Positions 47,685 through 55,635 of a stretch of DNA of 64,000 nucleotides are shown here, piece after piece. The notes beneath the pieces are model-generated. The model was given only the letters and a program-made list of their open reading frames with translations, did not search any database and was not told where the DNA came from. The stretch's first letter is position 1. Each line of letters begins with the position of its first letter. The translations under genes were made by a program, and so were the position numbers. Source of the DNA: Brevundimonas lenta (GTDB lineage: Bacteria > Pseudomonadota > Alphaproteobacteria > Caulobacterales > Caulobacteraceae); assembly GCF_014196335.1 (NCBI RefSeq), contig NZ_JACIDM010000001.1, positions 930,001 to 994,000 on the forward strand. The letters are read 5' to 3'.

Positions 47685-47857
47685 GCTATCGTCATCCTCC
47701 GGCGAGCCTCGCGCATGCGAGGGGAGACCGGGGGACCCAGCGGCGCGCGTGAGCGCGAACCGGTCGGGAGCGCTGGCGGCCAGGTTTCGCCTTCGCTGGC
47801 GCTTCGGCGCCGCTGGGTCCCCCGGTCGCCCTGCGGGCGCCGGAGGATGACGATAGC
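47685..47857. mobile_element. 173-bp MITE-like element with nested perfect inverted repeats
   Basis: The ends are perfect 20-bp inverted repeats, beginning GCTATCGTCATCC at 47685-47704 with the complement at 47838-47857. Inside, a perfect 21-bp pair starting GACCGGGGGACCC lies at 47726-47746 and 47807-47827. Small local hairpins (CCTCGC/GCGAGG, 47707-47722) sit between the two layers. No coding capacity and no obvious target-site duplication. This is the structure of a MITE or a large REP-type element. Confidence 0.75.
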
Positions 47858-48390
47858 GGGAAAAGGTGTCGGCTATTTTCCGATTGTTTTCGCCAACCCG
47901 CTGACTTCCCCCGACTAAATTCCCTCTACGCAGCGAGGTATCCGCCGCGCCCATAATCCCCTCATCCCGTCGATGGGGAAGGCGTCGGATCCAGCGCCTC
48001 GACGACGGCGGGGTGTGGTCGAGCGATGAAGCCCGGGCGAAGGGTAGTCCGGGGGGCCTCGTCGGGCAGCGATGGATGCTGCCTGCTTGCTCGCCGCGCA
48101 TCGAAGGTGCGGACCGCTGGCTCAGCCGATGTCCCACCCACGTCGCTTCCGGCAACGGCGGCGGCGGAGATCCGTCAAGGCTCTAACAGGGCCGCCAGCC
48201 GGAGGGCGCGCGAAACCAACGACCACGCGGGGCGGCCTGTCTCGTCGAAACGGTAAAACACAAAGCATTCCGGGCGAGGCCCGGACGCCCCGCGCCTTCC
48301 CCGTTCCCTTCGACAATCTCCTTCATGCAAACAAGTTTGCAATTCAAACAAGTCTGGCGTACACGCGTTCCATCAAGAGGGAGGACTGTC
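47858..48390. other. Gene-free stretch before the acyltransferase gene
   Basis: No gene is supported here. Short open frames (for example 48026-48256) have no family features. The segment from about 47990 to 48260 is GC-rich and strongly self-complementary, including GGCAGC/GCTGCC around 48065-48083, so it might encode a structured RNA or be another palindromic element. I compared it by eye with RNase P RNA, tmRNA and SRP RNA signatures and found no match. The last 70 bp (48320-48390) are AT-richer and look like the promoter region of the acyltransferase gene. Confidence 0.5.
48327..48353. promoter_or_regulatory. Palindrome and direct repeats before the acyltransferase gene
   Basis: GCAAAC-aa-GTTTGC (48327-48340) is a perfect palindrome. 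CAAACAAGT occurs at 48328-48336 and again at 48345-48353, a 17-bp offset. This AT-rich block about 40 bp before the start codon could bind a dimeric regulator. No regulator gene lies next to it. Confidence 0.5.
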
Positions 48391-49611
48391 ATGTCGTCAT
48401 CCGATTTCCACCAACCCGACCGCCTGCACGGGCTCGATGCCCTGCGCGGCGGCGCCCTGCTGCTCGGCGTCGTGCTGCACGCGTCTCTCAGCTATCTGCC
48501 GACCCAAATCTGGCTGTTCCCGGACGAGCAGACCTCGCCCGCGGCCTCGATCATCTTCTTCGTCATCCACCTGTTCCGGATGACGGCCTTCTTCCTCATC
48601 GCCGGCCTGTTCGCCCACATGATGCTGGCGCGGAAGGGTACGTGGGGCTTCATCCGCAACCGTCTCGGCCGCATCGCCAACCCGCTGTTCGGCATGTGGT
48701 GGGTGGTCTTCCCCGCCGTCATCGGCGTCATCGTCTGGAAGGCCGCCATGGACAACGGCGGCGCCATCCCCACCGACGGTCCCCCGCCGCCGCCCCTGAC
48801 GCTCGAGACCTTCCCCCTGCTGCACCTCTGGTTCCTGTGGGTGCTGCTGCTCTTCTACGCCGCCTGGCTGATCCTGCGCGCGCCCTTCGCCGCCCTCGAC
48901 CGCAACGGCGCCTTCGGTCGCCTCGTCGATCGCCTGACCGGCGCCCTGATCGGTCCCTGGACGCCCCTCCTCATGGCCGCGCCGTTGGCGGTCGCCCTGT
49001 GGCTGACGCCCGACTGGATCGCCTTCTTCGGCATCCCCACCCCGGACAAGGGCTTCGTGCCCAATCCCGCGGCCGTCACCGCCTTCGGCATGGCTTTCGG
49101 CCTCGGCGTCCTGTTGGACCGCCGCCGTGACCTGCTGGATCGCATCGAGCGCCTGTGGCCGATGTTCACCATCGTCGCCCTCGGCACCGGCGCCGGCGCC
49201 TTCGTCCTGTCGGGCGGCGCGGACTTCTCGCTCGAACCGGTGACCGACCCCTCGCTCAAGGCGTTCACGGCCGCCGTCTACGCCTTCGCCGTCTTCACCT
49301 CCTCCTTCGCCGTCACGGCGCTCTCGCTCCGCTTCATGTCGGGCTACAGCGCCGTGCGCCGCTACCTCGCCGACGCCTCCTACTGGATCTACATCGTCCA
49401 CCTGCCGCTGGTCATGGCCGGCCAGGTGCTGATGCTGGACGCGCCCCTGCCGTGGTGGGGCAAGATGGCCGCGGTCGTCGCCGGCGTCATGGCGGTCTCG
49501 CTGCTCAGCTATGAACTGCTCGTCCGCCACACCTTCGTGGGCAAGGCCCTGAACGGCCGCCGCATCCCCTGGCGGCGCTCGCGGAACCCTCTGGCGGTCC
49601 CCGCCGAATAG
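48391..49611 (+). CDS. Acyltransferase-3 family membrane protein
   Basis: A 406-residue inner-membrane protein with about ten helices. The N-terminus RLHGLDALRGGALLLGVVLHAS carries the conserved Arg-rich first helix and the His of the acyltransferase-3 family (OafA/OpgC type). Later helices include ASYWIYIVHLPLVMAGQVLM, typical of the last helices of this family. These enzymes transfer acyl groups (often acetyl or succinyl) to surface glycans or other extracytoplasmic targets. The ATG at 48391 has GAGGGAGG upstream; an earlier in-frame ATG at 48325 is disfavoured. The target glycan is unknown. A palindromic hairpin follows. Confidence 0.88.
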   Translation: MSSSDFHQPDRLHGLDALRGGALLLGVVLHASLSYLPTQIWLFPDEQTSPAASIIFFVIHLFRMTAFFLIAGLFAHMMLARKGTWGFIRNRLGRIANPLFGMWWVVFPAVIGVIVWKAAMDNGGAIPTDGPPPPPLTLETFPLLHLWFLWVLLLFYAAWLILRAPFAALDRNGAFGRLVDRLTGALIGPWTPLLMAAPLAVALWLTPDWIAFFGIPTPDKGFVPNPAAVTAFGMAFGLGVLLDRRRDLLDRIERLWPMFTIVALGTGAGAFVLSGGADFSLEPVTDPSLKAFTAAVYAFAVFTSSFAVTALSLRFMSGYSAVRRYLADASYWIYIVHLPLVMAGQVLMLDAPLPWWGKMAAVVAGVMAVSLLSYELLVRHTFVGKALNGRRIPWRRSRNPLAVPAE

Positions 49612-49625
49612 CTTGCCAATACCAG

Positions 49626-49656
49626 CCGGCTCGTCCACCCCAAGCGGACGAGCCGG
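49626..49656 (+). terminator. Hairpin after the acyltransferase gene
   Basis: CCGGCTCGTCC (49626-49636) pairs perfectly with GGACGAGCCGG (49646-49656). Only TT follows, so termination may be inefficient. The Shine-Dalgarno GGAG of the next gene starts 5 bp later, so the hairpin could also affect initiation there. Confidence 0.6.
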
Positions 49657-49672
49657 TTCCGGAGAATCGCAT

Positions 49673-50317
49673 ATGCCTGCCAATCCCCGCGTCCAGTCCG
49701 CCGAGGCCGACCTGGCCTTCATGCGCTCTATCGTCGAGGGCGGAGGCAGGCCGCCGCTGACCCTGGCGATCTGCTATCTGGCCGGCGGTCTGTTGTACGG
49801 CCTGCAGTGCCTGTTCCACGTCGGTCAGGTCATCGGCCTGATCCGCTGGCCGGACCTGGCCAACCTGATCTTCGTCGTCATGATCACCGTCACCTTCCTG
49901 GCGATCCTGACCTGGGCCATCCTGCGCGATCGGAAGGACGGCGTCGCCAACCGCGGCGCGCTCGCCACCCGCACCCTCAGCGCGGCCTTCAGCGCCACCG
50001 GCATGGCCAACGGCGCCGTCATCATCATCTTCGGCGTCGGCGCCATCCGCGACCAGGACTTCGCGATCTGGCTTTACTACGCCTCCATCGTCTTCGCCCT
50101 CCAGGCCGCCGCCTGGTACATGGCCTGGACGCTCAAGCGGAAGGGCTGGATGCTGGCCACGGCGCTCGGCGGCTGGGCCACGGCCGTGGCGCTCGGCGTA
50201 CTCGTGCGCGAACCCGTGCTGTACCTCGGCGTCTGCACGGTCGCCCTGTTCCTGCTGTTCGCCCTGCCGGGCTGGGTCATGTTCCGCGAAGCCCGGGCCC
50301 CGGCGAAGGCGGGCTGA
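49673..50317 (+). CDS. Membrane protein of about six helices, unknown
   Basis: A 214-residue integral membrane protein with hydrophobic segments starting near residues 30, 58, 90, 120, 147 and 172 (for example LIFVVMITVTFLAILTWAIL and AVALGVLVREPVLYLGVCTV). I recognise no family by name. The N-terminus (RVQSAEADLAFMRSIVEGGG) resembles the cytoplasmic start of small regulator-coupled membrane proteins. It is followed four bases later by a small winged-helix regulator, a pairing often seen where the membrane protein is an effector or sensor of that regulator. GGAG precedes the ATG at 49673. Confidence 0.78.
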   Translation: MPANPRVQSAEADLAFMRSIVEGGGRPPLTLAICYLAGGLLYGLQCLFHVGQVIGLIRWPDLANLIFVVMITVTFLAILTWAILRDRKDGVANRGALATRTLSAAFSATGMANGAVIIIFGVGAIRDQDFAIWLYYASIVFALQAAAWYMAWTLKRKGWMLATALGGWATAVALGVLVREPVLYLGVCTVALFLLFALPGWVMFREARAPAKAG

Positions 50318-50320
50318 CCC

Positions 50321-50623
50321 ATGGGGCTGGCCGATCTCGGCAAGATCGACGACGTCATCCACGGCCGCATGCGGCTGGGGATCATGGTCTATCTCGCCGA
50401 CGTCGACGCCGCCGAATTCACCGAGCTGAAGACCGTCCTCGAGGCCACCCAGGGCAACCTCTCCGTCCACCTCAAGAAGCTGGAGGAGGCGGGTTACGTC
50501 GCCATCGACAAGAGCTTCCGGGACAACAAGCCGCTGACCCGCGTCTCGATCACCAACGAGGGCCGCCGCGCCTTCGCCGGCTACCTCGAGGCCATCAGCC
50601 GCCTGATCGGGAGCAAGGACTGA
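50321..50623 (+). CDS. Small winged-helix transcriptional regulator
   Basis: A 100-residue cytoplasmic regulator. The winged helix shows RMRLGIMVYLADVDAAEFTE, then LEATQGNLSVHLKKLEEAGY (recognition helix) and a wing (KSFRDNKPLTRVSITNEGRR). This matches the one-domain MarR/ArsR-like winged-helix family (HTH_34-type). It lies three bases after the membrane protein and overlaps the next start (TGATG). The regulated genes are probably the operon itself; the signal is unknown. Confidence 0.88.
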   Translation: MGLADLGKIDDVIHGRMRLGIMVYLADVDAAEFTELKTVLEATQGNLSVHLKKLEEAGYVAIDKSFRDNKPLTRVSITNEGRRAFAGYLEAISRLIGSKD

Positions 50624-51222
50624 TGGCCCCCGTGGTCATCGACCCGGCCCGCGTCCATCCGTTCGAGGACGCCGACGCCTTCCACGCCTGGCTGGCCCGC
50701 AATCACGACCGCGAGCCGGAAGTCTGGATCAAGGTCCACAAGAAGGCCTCCGGCCTGACGTCGATCACCCCGACCGAAGCCATCGACGTCGTCCTGTGCT
50801 GGGGCTGGATCGACGGCATCCGCAAATCCCTGGACGAAAAGAGCTTCCTCCAGCGCTACTCGCCCCGCGGCCGCAAGAGCGTCTGGAGCCAGATCAACGT
50901 CGACAACGTCGCCCGCCTGATCGCCGAAGGCCGCATGACCGCACACGGCCTGGCTCAGGTCGAGGCCGCAAAGGCCGACGGCCGCTGGGACGCCGCCTAC
51001 CGCGTCAAGGGGGCGACCGTGCCCGATGACCTCCAGGCGGCCATCGACGCCGACCCGGCCGCGAAGGCCATGTTCGCGACCCTGTCGGCCCAGAACCGCT
51101 TCGCCCTCATCTTCCGCACCGAAGCGATGAAAACCGACGCCGGTCGCGCCAGAAAGGTCGCCGGTTTCGTCGACATGCTCCGCCGCGGCGAGACCATCCA
51201 TCCGCAGGGGAAGGCCTCGTGA
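50623..51222 (+). CDS. YdeI/OmpD-associated-like protein
   Basis: A 199-residue cytoplasmic protein. The N-terminal half (DADAFHAWLARNHDREPEVW, IKVHKKASGLTSITPTEAID, VVLCWGWIDGIRKSLDEKSF) is characteristic of the YdeI family. The C-terminal part (DADPAAKAMFATLSAQNRFA) matches the family's DUF-type helical domain. YdeI has been linked to antimicrobial-peptide tolerance in enterobacteria, but the biochemistry is unclear. It is translationally coupled to the regulator upstream (TGATG) and to folP downstream (GTGA). Confidence 0.87.
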   Translation: MAPVVIDPARVHPFEDADAFHAWLARNHDREPEVWIKVHKKASGLTSITPTEAIDVVLCWGWIDGIRKSLDEKSFLQRYSPRGRKSVWSQINVDNVARLIAEGRMTAHGLAQVEAAKADGRWDAAYRVKGATVPDDLQAAIDADPAAKAMFATLSAQNRFALIFRTEAMKTDAGRARKVAGFVDMLRRGETIHPQGKAS

Positions 51223-52049
51223 CCCCCCGCGTCATGGGCATCGTCAACGTCACGCCGGACAGCTTCTCCGACGGCGGCCGCCTGGCCTCGGTCGAGGCCG
51301 CCGTGGCCCACGGCCTGGCGCTGGCGGGGCAGGGGGCCGACATCCTCGACATCGGCGGCGAAAGCACCCGCCCCGGCGCCGATCCCGTCGACGCGGCGGA
51401 AGAGATCGCCCGCACCGCCCCCGTGATCGCCGGCCTCCGCGCCGCCTGGGACGGCCCCATCAGCATCGACACCATGAAGCCCGCTGTCGCCCGCGCCGCC
51501 GTCGCCGCCGGCGCGACCATGTGGAACGACGTCGCCGCCCTGACCTGGTCCCCGGACGCGCTGGAGACCGCCGCCGACCTCGGTTGCGACGTCGTCCTCA
51601 TGCACATGAAGGGCGAGCCCCGCACCATGCAGGACGCCCCCCACTACGACGACGTGTTGTCCGAAGTGTCCGACTGGCTGGCCGCCCGCGCCGACGCCGC
51701 CATGGCCGCCGGCGTGTCGCGCGACCGCATCTGGCTCGACCCCGGCATCGGCTTCGGCAAGACCGTCGACCACAACCTGGTCCTGACCGCCCGCCTCGAC
51801 GCCCTGCTCGGCGCCGGCTTCCCGGTGCTCTACGGCGCCAGCCGCAAGCGCATGATCCAGTCCATCGATCCAGCCGCGACCGACCCCGCCGACCGCCTCG
51901 GCGGCTCGCTGGCCCTGGCGCTGCAGGCTGCCCGAAACGGTGCCGCCATCATCCGCGTCCACGATGTCCGCGAAACCGTCCAGGCCCTCGCCGTCCAGGC
52001 CGCGCTTACGGAAGCCGGGCCAGCAGCCGCGCGCCCCGGCCCTGGGTGA
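51219..52049 (+). CDS. folP: Dihydropteroate synthase FolP
   Basis: A 276-residue TIM-barrel enzyme that joins p-aminobenzoate to the pterin diphosphate in folate synthesis and is the sulfonamide target. The signatures MGIVNVTPDSFSDGG and DILDIGGESTRPGA are present, with the late pABA-site segment LYGASRKRMIQ. The start is a GTG at 51219 that overlaps the YdeI-like stop (GTGA). The last 44 bp overlap the 3' end of the convergent NDH-2-like gene, so the C-terminus (AAARPGPG) may be a lineage-specific tail. Confidence 0.95.
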   Translation: MTPRVMGIVNVTPDSFSDGGRLASVEAAVAHGLALAGQGADILDIGGESTRPGADPVDAAEEIARTAPVIAGLRAAWDGPISIDTMKPAVARAAVAAGATMWNDVAALTWSPDALETAADLGCDVVLMHMKGEPRTMQDAPHYDDVLSEVSDWLAARADAAMAAGVSRDRIWLDPGIGFGKTVDHNLVLTARLDALLGAGFPVLYGASRKRMIQSIDPAATDPADRLGGSLALALQAARNGAAIIRVHDVRETVQALAVQAALTEAGPAAARPGPG

Positions 52050-53253
52050 ACCACGCCCACGTCCAGTTGACGTACACCGTCAGCCGGCTCCGGAAATCAA
52101 TCAGCAGCATCAGGTGGACCATCGACCAGGCCAGCCAGGCCAGCAGCCCCGTCATCCTCAGTCCGCCCAGCATGGCCACCGCCCGCGACCGCCCGATCAC
52201 CGCCATCGTGCCCCAGTCGCGATACCGGAACGGCGCCGGCTCCGGCCGCCCCTCCAGCCGCGCCCGGATCAGCTTGCCCAGCCACATGCCCTGCTGCTTC
52301 GCCACCGGCGCCAGCCCCGGCAACGGCTTCCCGTCCATCGCGTAACTGGCCACGTCGCCGATGGCGAACACCCCCTCGAACCCATCCACGGAGCAGTCCG
52401 GCCGAACCACCACCGCCCCGTTCCGCGCCGCCGCAGCGCCCAGCCACTGCGCCGCCGGCCGCGCCGCCACACCGGCGCTCCACAGCACCACCCCAGCCTC
52501 GATGTCCTCGCCGTTCGCCCGCACCACGCCGTCCGAGATCGCCTCGACCATCGTGTCGGTCCGCACCTCGACGCCCAGCTCCTCCAGCGCCCGCTCGGCA
52601 TAGGCCGACAGCGGCTCCGTGAACGCCGTCAGCACCCGCGGCCCGGCCTCGAACAGGATCACCCGCGCCTTCGTCGGATCGATGCGGCGAAAGTCCCGGC
52701 GCAACGTCTGGCGCGACATTTCCGCGATCGTGCCGGCCGTCTCCACGCCCGTCGGCCCGGCGCCGACCACCACGAAGGTCGTCAGCCGCCGCACCTCGTC
52801 CGGATCGTCACCCGCCAGCTCCGCCCGCTCGAATGCGCCCAGCAGCCGCCGACGGATGTCCAGCGCATCCTCCATCGACTTCAGCACCTGCGCGTCCTCG
52901 GCCCACTCCGGATGGCCGAAGAAACTGTAGGCCGCGCCAGTCGCCAGGATCAGCCAGTCCCAGGCGATCGTCGTCCCGTCCGCCAGGCTCACAGTTTTCG
53001 CCTCGGCGTCTACGCCCGTCACCTCGCCCATCAGCGTCGTGGCGTTCGGCTGGCGGCGCAGCAAGGTCCGCGTCGCCGTCGCGATGTCGGCTGGCGACAG
53101 CGCGGCGGTGGCGACCTGGTAGAGCAGGGGCTGGAAGAGGTGGTGATTGGTCCGGTCGATCAGGATCACATCGACGTCGGCGCCCTTCAGGGCCTTCGCC
53201 GCCGCCAGGCCGCCGAAGCCGGCCCCCACGATCACCACGGTCTTTCGCGCCAT
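52006..53253 (-). CDS. Type II NADH dehydrogenase-like FAD oxidoreductase
   Basis: A 415-residue flavoprotein of the NDH-2 family. The FAD-binding motif is VVIVGAGFGGLAAAKALKG (N-terminus) and the NAD-binding motif VVVGAGPTGVETAGTIAEMS (about residue 160). FAIGDVASYAMDGKPLPGLA closes the FAD site. A hydrophobic helix near the C-terminus (LAWLAWSMVHLMLLI) would anchor it to the inner membrane. It would pass electrons from NADH to quinone without pumping protons. The ATG at 53253 has AGGAG upstream; an earlier in-frame ATG is less likely. Its tail overlaps folP by 44 bp on the other strand. Confidence 0.93.
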   Translation of the reverse strand: MARKTVVIVGAGFGGLAAAKALKGADVDVILIDRTNHHLFQPLLYQVATAALSPADIATATRTLLRRQPNATTLMGEVTGVDAEAKTVSLADGTTIAWDWLILATGAAYSFFGHPEWAEDAQVLKSMEDALDIRRRLLGAFERAELAGDDPDEVRRLTTFVVVGAGPTGVETAGTIAEMSRQTLRRDFRRIDPTKARVILFEAGPRVLTAFTEPLSAYAERALEELGVEVRTDTMVEAISDGVVRANGEDIEAGVVLWSAGVAARPAAQWLGAAAARNGAVVVRPDCSVDGFEGVFAIGDVASYAMDGKPLPGLAPVAKQQGMWLGKLIRARLEGRPEPAPFRYRDWGTMAVIGRSRAVAMLGGLRMTGLLAWLAWSMVHLMLLIDFRSRLTVYVNWTWAWFTQGRGARLLARLP

Positions 53254-53328
53254 TCGGAGCTCCTGCCTGCCACGCTCCAATGTAGGCACGATCGGTCACG
53301 AACGCCTCCCTTCAGGTCCGATCCAGGA

Positions 53329-53823
53329 TCATCCGGCCGCGCCCTTGCGGCGATAGCGGGTGACCATGAACTCCGTCCACGTCCCGTCGTCGGCCTGCAT
53401 GGTGCCGCGCAGGTAGCGTTCGTCGGGCGAGACGACCTCGATCAGGTCCTCGTAGTCGGCCTCGCCCGGCTTGCCGTCGAAGCGCGGCCCGCGGGCCTTC
53501 AGCCGCAGGATGCGGCCATCCGGGTCCAGCGTCCCCTCATAGGCCCAGAAGCTGGCCATCATGGTGGAGATGAAGGAGCCGACGAACTTCGCCTTGTCGG
53601 GATCGTACCCGAGGGTGATGCGCAGACTCGACGCGTCCGTTCCCTCCGGCGTCTGCGCCTTGCCTTCGAACACCGTCCATAGATCGCCGTAGCGGCTGAC
53701 CGTCTCGGCGCCGCTCCAGCGGCATTTGGGGTCTTCCGGAATGCTCCAGCTTTCCCAGGTCCAGTCACCCTCCAGCGCCTGCAGCCAACGATGCTGTTCG
53801 GTCGGTTCCGTCGCTTCGCCCAT
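53329..53823 (-). CDS. DUF1579-family protein
   Basis: A 164-residue cytoplasmic protein with the family's lipocalin-like beta pattern: EGDWTWESWSIPEDPKCRWS, LRITLGYDPDKAKFVGSFIS and WAYEGTLDPDGRILRLKARG. DUF1579 proteins are often encoded with SRPBCC and ArsR genes, as here. The function is unknown; a ligand-binding barrel is inferred. It is the last gene of the arsR operon, 15 bp after the AHSA1-type gene. Confidence 0.9.
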   Translation of the reverse strand: MGEATEPTEQHRWLQALEGDWTWESWSIPEDPKCRWSGAETVSRYGDLWTVFEGKAQTPEGTDASSLRITLGYDPDKAKFVGSFISTMMASFWAYEGTLDPDGRILRLKARGPRFDGKPGEADYEDLIEVVSPDERYLRGTMQADDGTWTEFMVTRYRRKGAAG

Positions 53824-53838
53824 GTCGCTCTCCTTCCC

Positions 53839-54276
53839 TCAGGTCCGCTCCACCACGTCTTCCAGACTGGTCAGGATCATCATCCAGCCTGCCGCGCTGC
53901 GTTCCGCGAAGTCTGCCCACGCCGGCGCGAGATCGTGGGTGAGGACGACGAGGCAACCCTCGTCCTCGACGGCGAAAGTCACCGTCACCCGCGTCGGTTC
54001 CTCCGGCGCTTCATCGACCCAGAAGTCGAACACGATCCGGTCGGGATATTCGACGGCGACGAACCGCCCGAAATGCCGCGCCAGGCCCGTCGCTCGCCGC
54101 TCGAAGATGGCGAAGGCTCCGCCGGGGTGGGGCTCGTAGTCGGTCTTCTCCATCACCCCTTCGGGCGTGTGGAACAGCCAGTCGCCGACGTGCGCCGGAT
54201 CGATGAAAGCGTCGAACACCCGCTCTCGCGGATGCCGGAACCGTTTCTCCACCCGAACCTCGACCGGCTCGCTCAT
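53839..54276 (-). CDS. SRPBCC/AHSA1-family protein (third in the operon)
   Basis: A 145-residue START-like protein of the AHSA1 subgroup. The pattern is VEKRFRHPRERVFDAFIDPA, the middle HPGGAFAIFERRATGLARHF, and a C-terminal helix AWADFAERSAAGWMMILTSL. Such proteins bind small hydrophobic ligands, but the substrate cannot be told. It overlaps the previous gene by 4 bp (ATGA), so it is translationally coupled. Confidence 0.9.
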   Translation of the reverse strand: MSEPVEVRVEKRFRHPRERVFDAFIDPAHVGDWLFHTPEGVMEKTDYEPHPGGAFAIFERRATGLARHFGRFVAVEYPDRIVFDFWVDEAPEEPTRVTVTFAVEDEGCLVVLTHDLAPAWADFAERSAAGWMMILTSLEDVVERT

Positions 54277-54749
54277 GCATCGTCCTTCCAGCCAGGGGCG
54301 TGGTGGTCGGGATGGCGATCGGGCACGAAGCGCGGATTGATCCCGTGTTCCAGCCAGACCTTGGCTCCCGCCAGCACCAGGGCGAAACCGCCCGTGGAAT
54401 CGAGCGCCTTCGCTGTCTGCTTCTCCAACGTGCCGCTGAAGCCGCGGTTCTCGATCGTCACCCAGGTGTGGTCGCCGCGGGCTTCGAAGCGCCAGTCGAC
54501 CTCGGTCGGATCCGACCGGTTGTCCCAGACCATCAGGATGCGGCGGCCGGGCTCGACCTCACGAACCGCCACGTCGGTGCCGACGCCGTACATATCCCAG
54601 TCCCACCGCACCTCGGCTCCGGGCTTCAGTCGGCCGGAGCCGCGGCTGAACCAGAAGCGAGAGGTCACGGCGGGGTCGGCGAAGGCTTCGAACACCTCGC
54701 CGACCGGTCGTCGGATCAACATGCCGGCGGCGGCGACCGGCCCGCTCAC
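54273..54749 (-). CDS. SRPBCC/AHSA1-family protein (second in the operon)
   Basis: A 158-residue SRPBCC protein: IRRPVGEVFEAFADPAVTSR, FWFSRGSGRLKPGAEVRWDW and a C-terminal helix ALVLAGAKVWLEHGINPRFV. The start is a GTG overlapping the upstream gene by 4 bp. It is distinct in sequence from its two SRPBCC neighbours, so the three are not a recent triplication. No catalytic residue can be named. Confidence 0.9.
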   Translation of the reverse strand: MSGPVAAAGMLIRRPVGEVFEAFADPAVTSRFWFSRGSGRLKPGAEVRWDWDMYGVGTDVAVREVEPGRRILMVWDNRSDPTEVDWRFEARGDHTWVTIENRGFSGTLEKQTAKALDSTGGFALVLAGAKVWLEHGINPRFVPDRHPDHHAPGWKDDA

Positions 54750-55309
54750 CCGCGGTCTTCCTGCTCCGTCCGCGCGGCGTAGGCGTCACGCAGGGCGAAC
54801 CACTGATCCCAATCCCACGGGTGGCGAACGCCCTGGATCGCGTCTTCCAGGCCCTCCATGTGGTAGTGCCAGCCGCTGAGCACGCTGTTGCGCGACCCGG
54901 CCCACGATTCCGGGACGCGATGCCTCAGGGTCAGATGCGTGCCGTCGCCGTCCGGCTCCAGCCGCCACGACACCACTGAGTCCGGATTGCTGCCGAAGGT
55001 GTGTTCGAACAGGGTGAAGGGGCGAACCGTCAGCACCTCGTTCGACTGCCGCCGCTTCTCGGGCGTGTCCGGCATGAACTCATGGTCGGGCTGGTGGAAG
55101 TTCAGCTCCATCTTCCCGCCGGGCTCCAGCTCGATGTCGGCCTCGGCCAGCCAGCAGGCCAGGCCGTCGCCGGTGGTCAGAGCCTTCCAGACCCGCTCGG
55201 GCGAATGGCGCAGGCGGCGCTCGTAGCGCAGCTCCCAGCCGCCCTCGATGCGATTCAGGGTCCCGGCGTCTGATCCCAGACGAACCTGGGGTGCGAGGGT
55301 GTCGGTCAT
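54746..55309 (-). CDS. SRPBCC/AHSA1-family protein (first in the operon)
   Basis: A 187-residue SRPBCC protein, the longest of the three: YERRLRHSPERVWKALTTGD, CWLAEADIELEPGGKMELNF, and a Trp-rich end (WHYHMEGLEDAIQGVRHPWD). The start overlaps the arsR stop by 4 bp. AHSA1-type proteins next to an ArsR repressor are common in alphaproteobacteria; the ligand is unknown. Confidence 0.9.
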   Translation of the reverse strand: MTDTLAPQVRLGSDAGTLNRIEGGWELRYERRLRHSPERVWKALTTGDGLACWLAEADIELEPGGKMELNFHQPDHEFMPDTPEKRRQSNEVLTVRPFTLFEHTFGSNPDSVVSWRLEPDGDGTHLTLRHRVPESWAGSRNSVLSGWHYHMEGLEDAIQGVRHPWDWDQWFALRDAYAARTEQEDRG

Positions 55310-55617
55310 TGGGGGAACTCCTTGTCCAGATGCGCCTCCAGCGCGTCCAGCCGGTCCGTCCAGAAGCGACGATAACGGGCCAGCCAGGCGTCCAGTTCGG
55401 CGAGCGGTGCGGGATTGAGGCTGTAGAGACGCCGCTGGGCGTCCTTGCGCACCGTCACCAGACCAGCCTCACGCAGCACCGACAGGTGCTTCGACACCGT
55501 CGGCTGGGCGATCGGCAGGGCGTCGACGAAGTCGCCCGCGGGGCGTTCGCCATCGGCCAGCATGGAGACGATGGCCATACGGTGCGGGTCGGACAGGGCC
55601 TGGAGAGCAGTGTGCAT
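55306..55617 (-). CDS. ArsR-family repressor of the SRPBCC operon
   Basis: A 103-residue winged-helix regulator: LQALSDPHRMAIVSMLADGE, QPTVSKHLSVLREAGLVTVR (recognition helix) and a basic wing (KDAQRRLYSLNPAPLAELDA). No metal-binding Cys pair (ELCVCDL type) is visible, so it is probably a metal-independent member that senses a small molecule. It leads an operon of three SRPBCC genes and DUF1579 and is divergent from thiD. The adjacent ATAT-rich palindrome (55636-55655) is the likely operator. Confidence 0.94.
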   Translation of the reverse strand: MHTALQALSDPHRMAIVSMLADGERPAGDFVDALPIAQPTVSKHLSVLREAGLVTVRKDAQRRLYSLNPAPLAELDAWLARYRRFWTDRLDALEAHLDKEFPQ

Positions 55618-55635
55618 GTAAATCGTATATCAGCA

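Noticed and set aside
47448-48155. 235-codon open frame on the minus strand after ftsH
   Set aside because: It crosses all three hairpin elements and has a composition typical of translated palindromic repeats; no domain or start signal.
48026-48256. Small ORF and possible tmRNA or RNase P RNA in the gene-free segment
   Set aside because: Conserved tmRNA tag or acceptor ends and RNase P core motifs were not found. I keep only a note that a structured RNA is possible.
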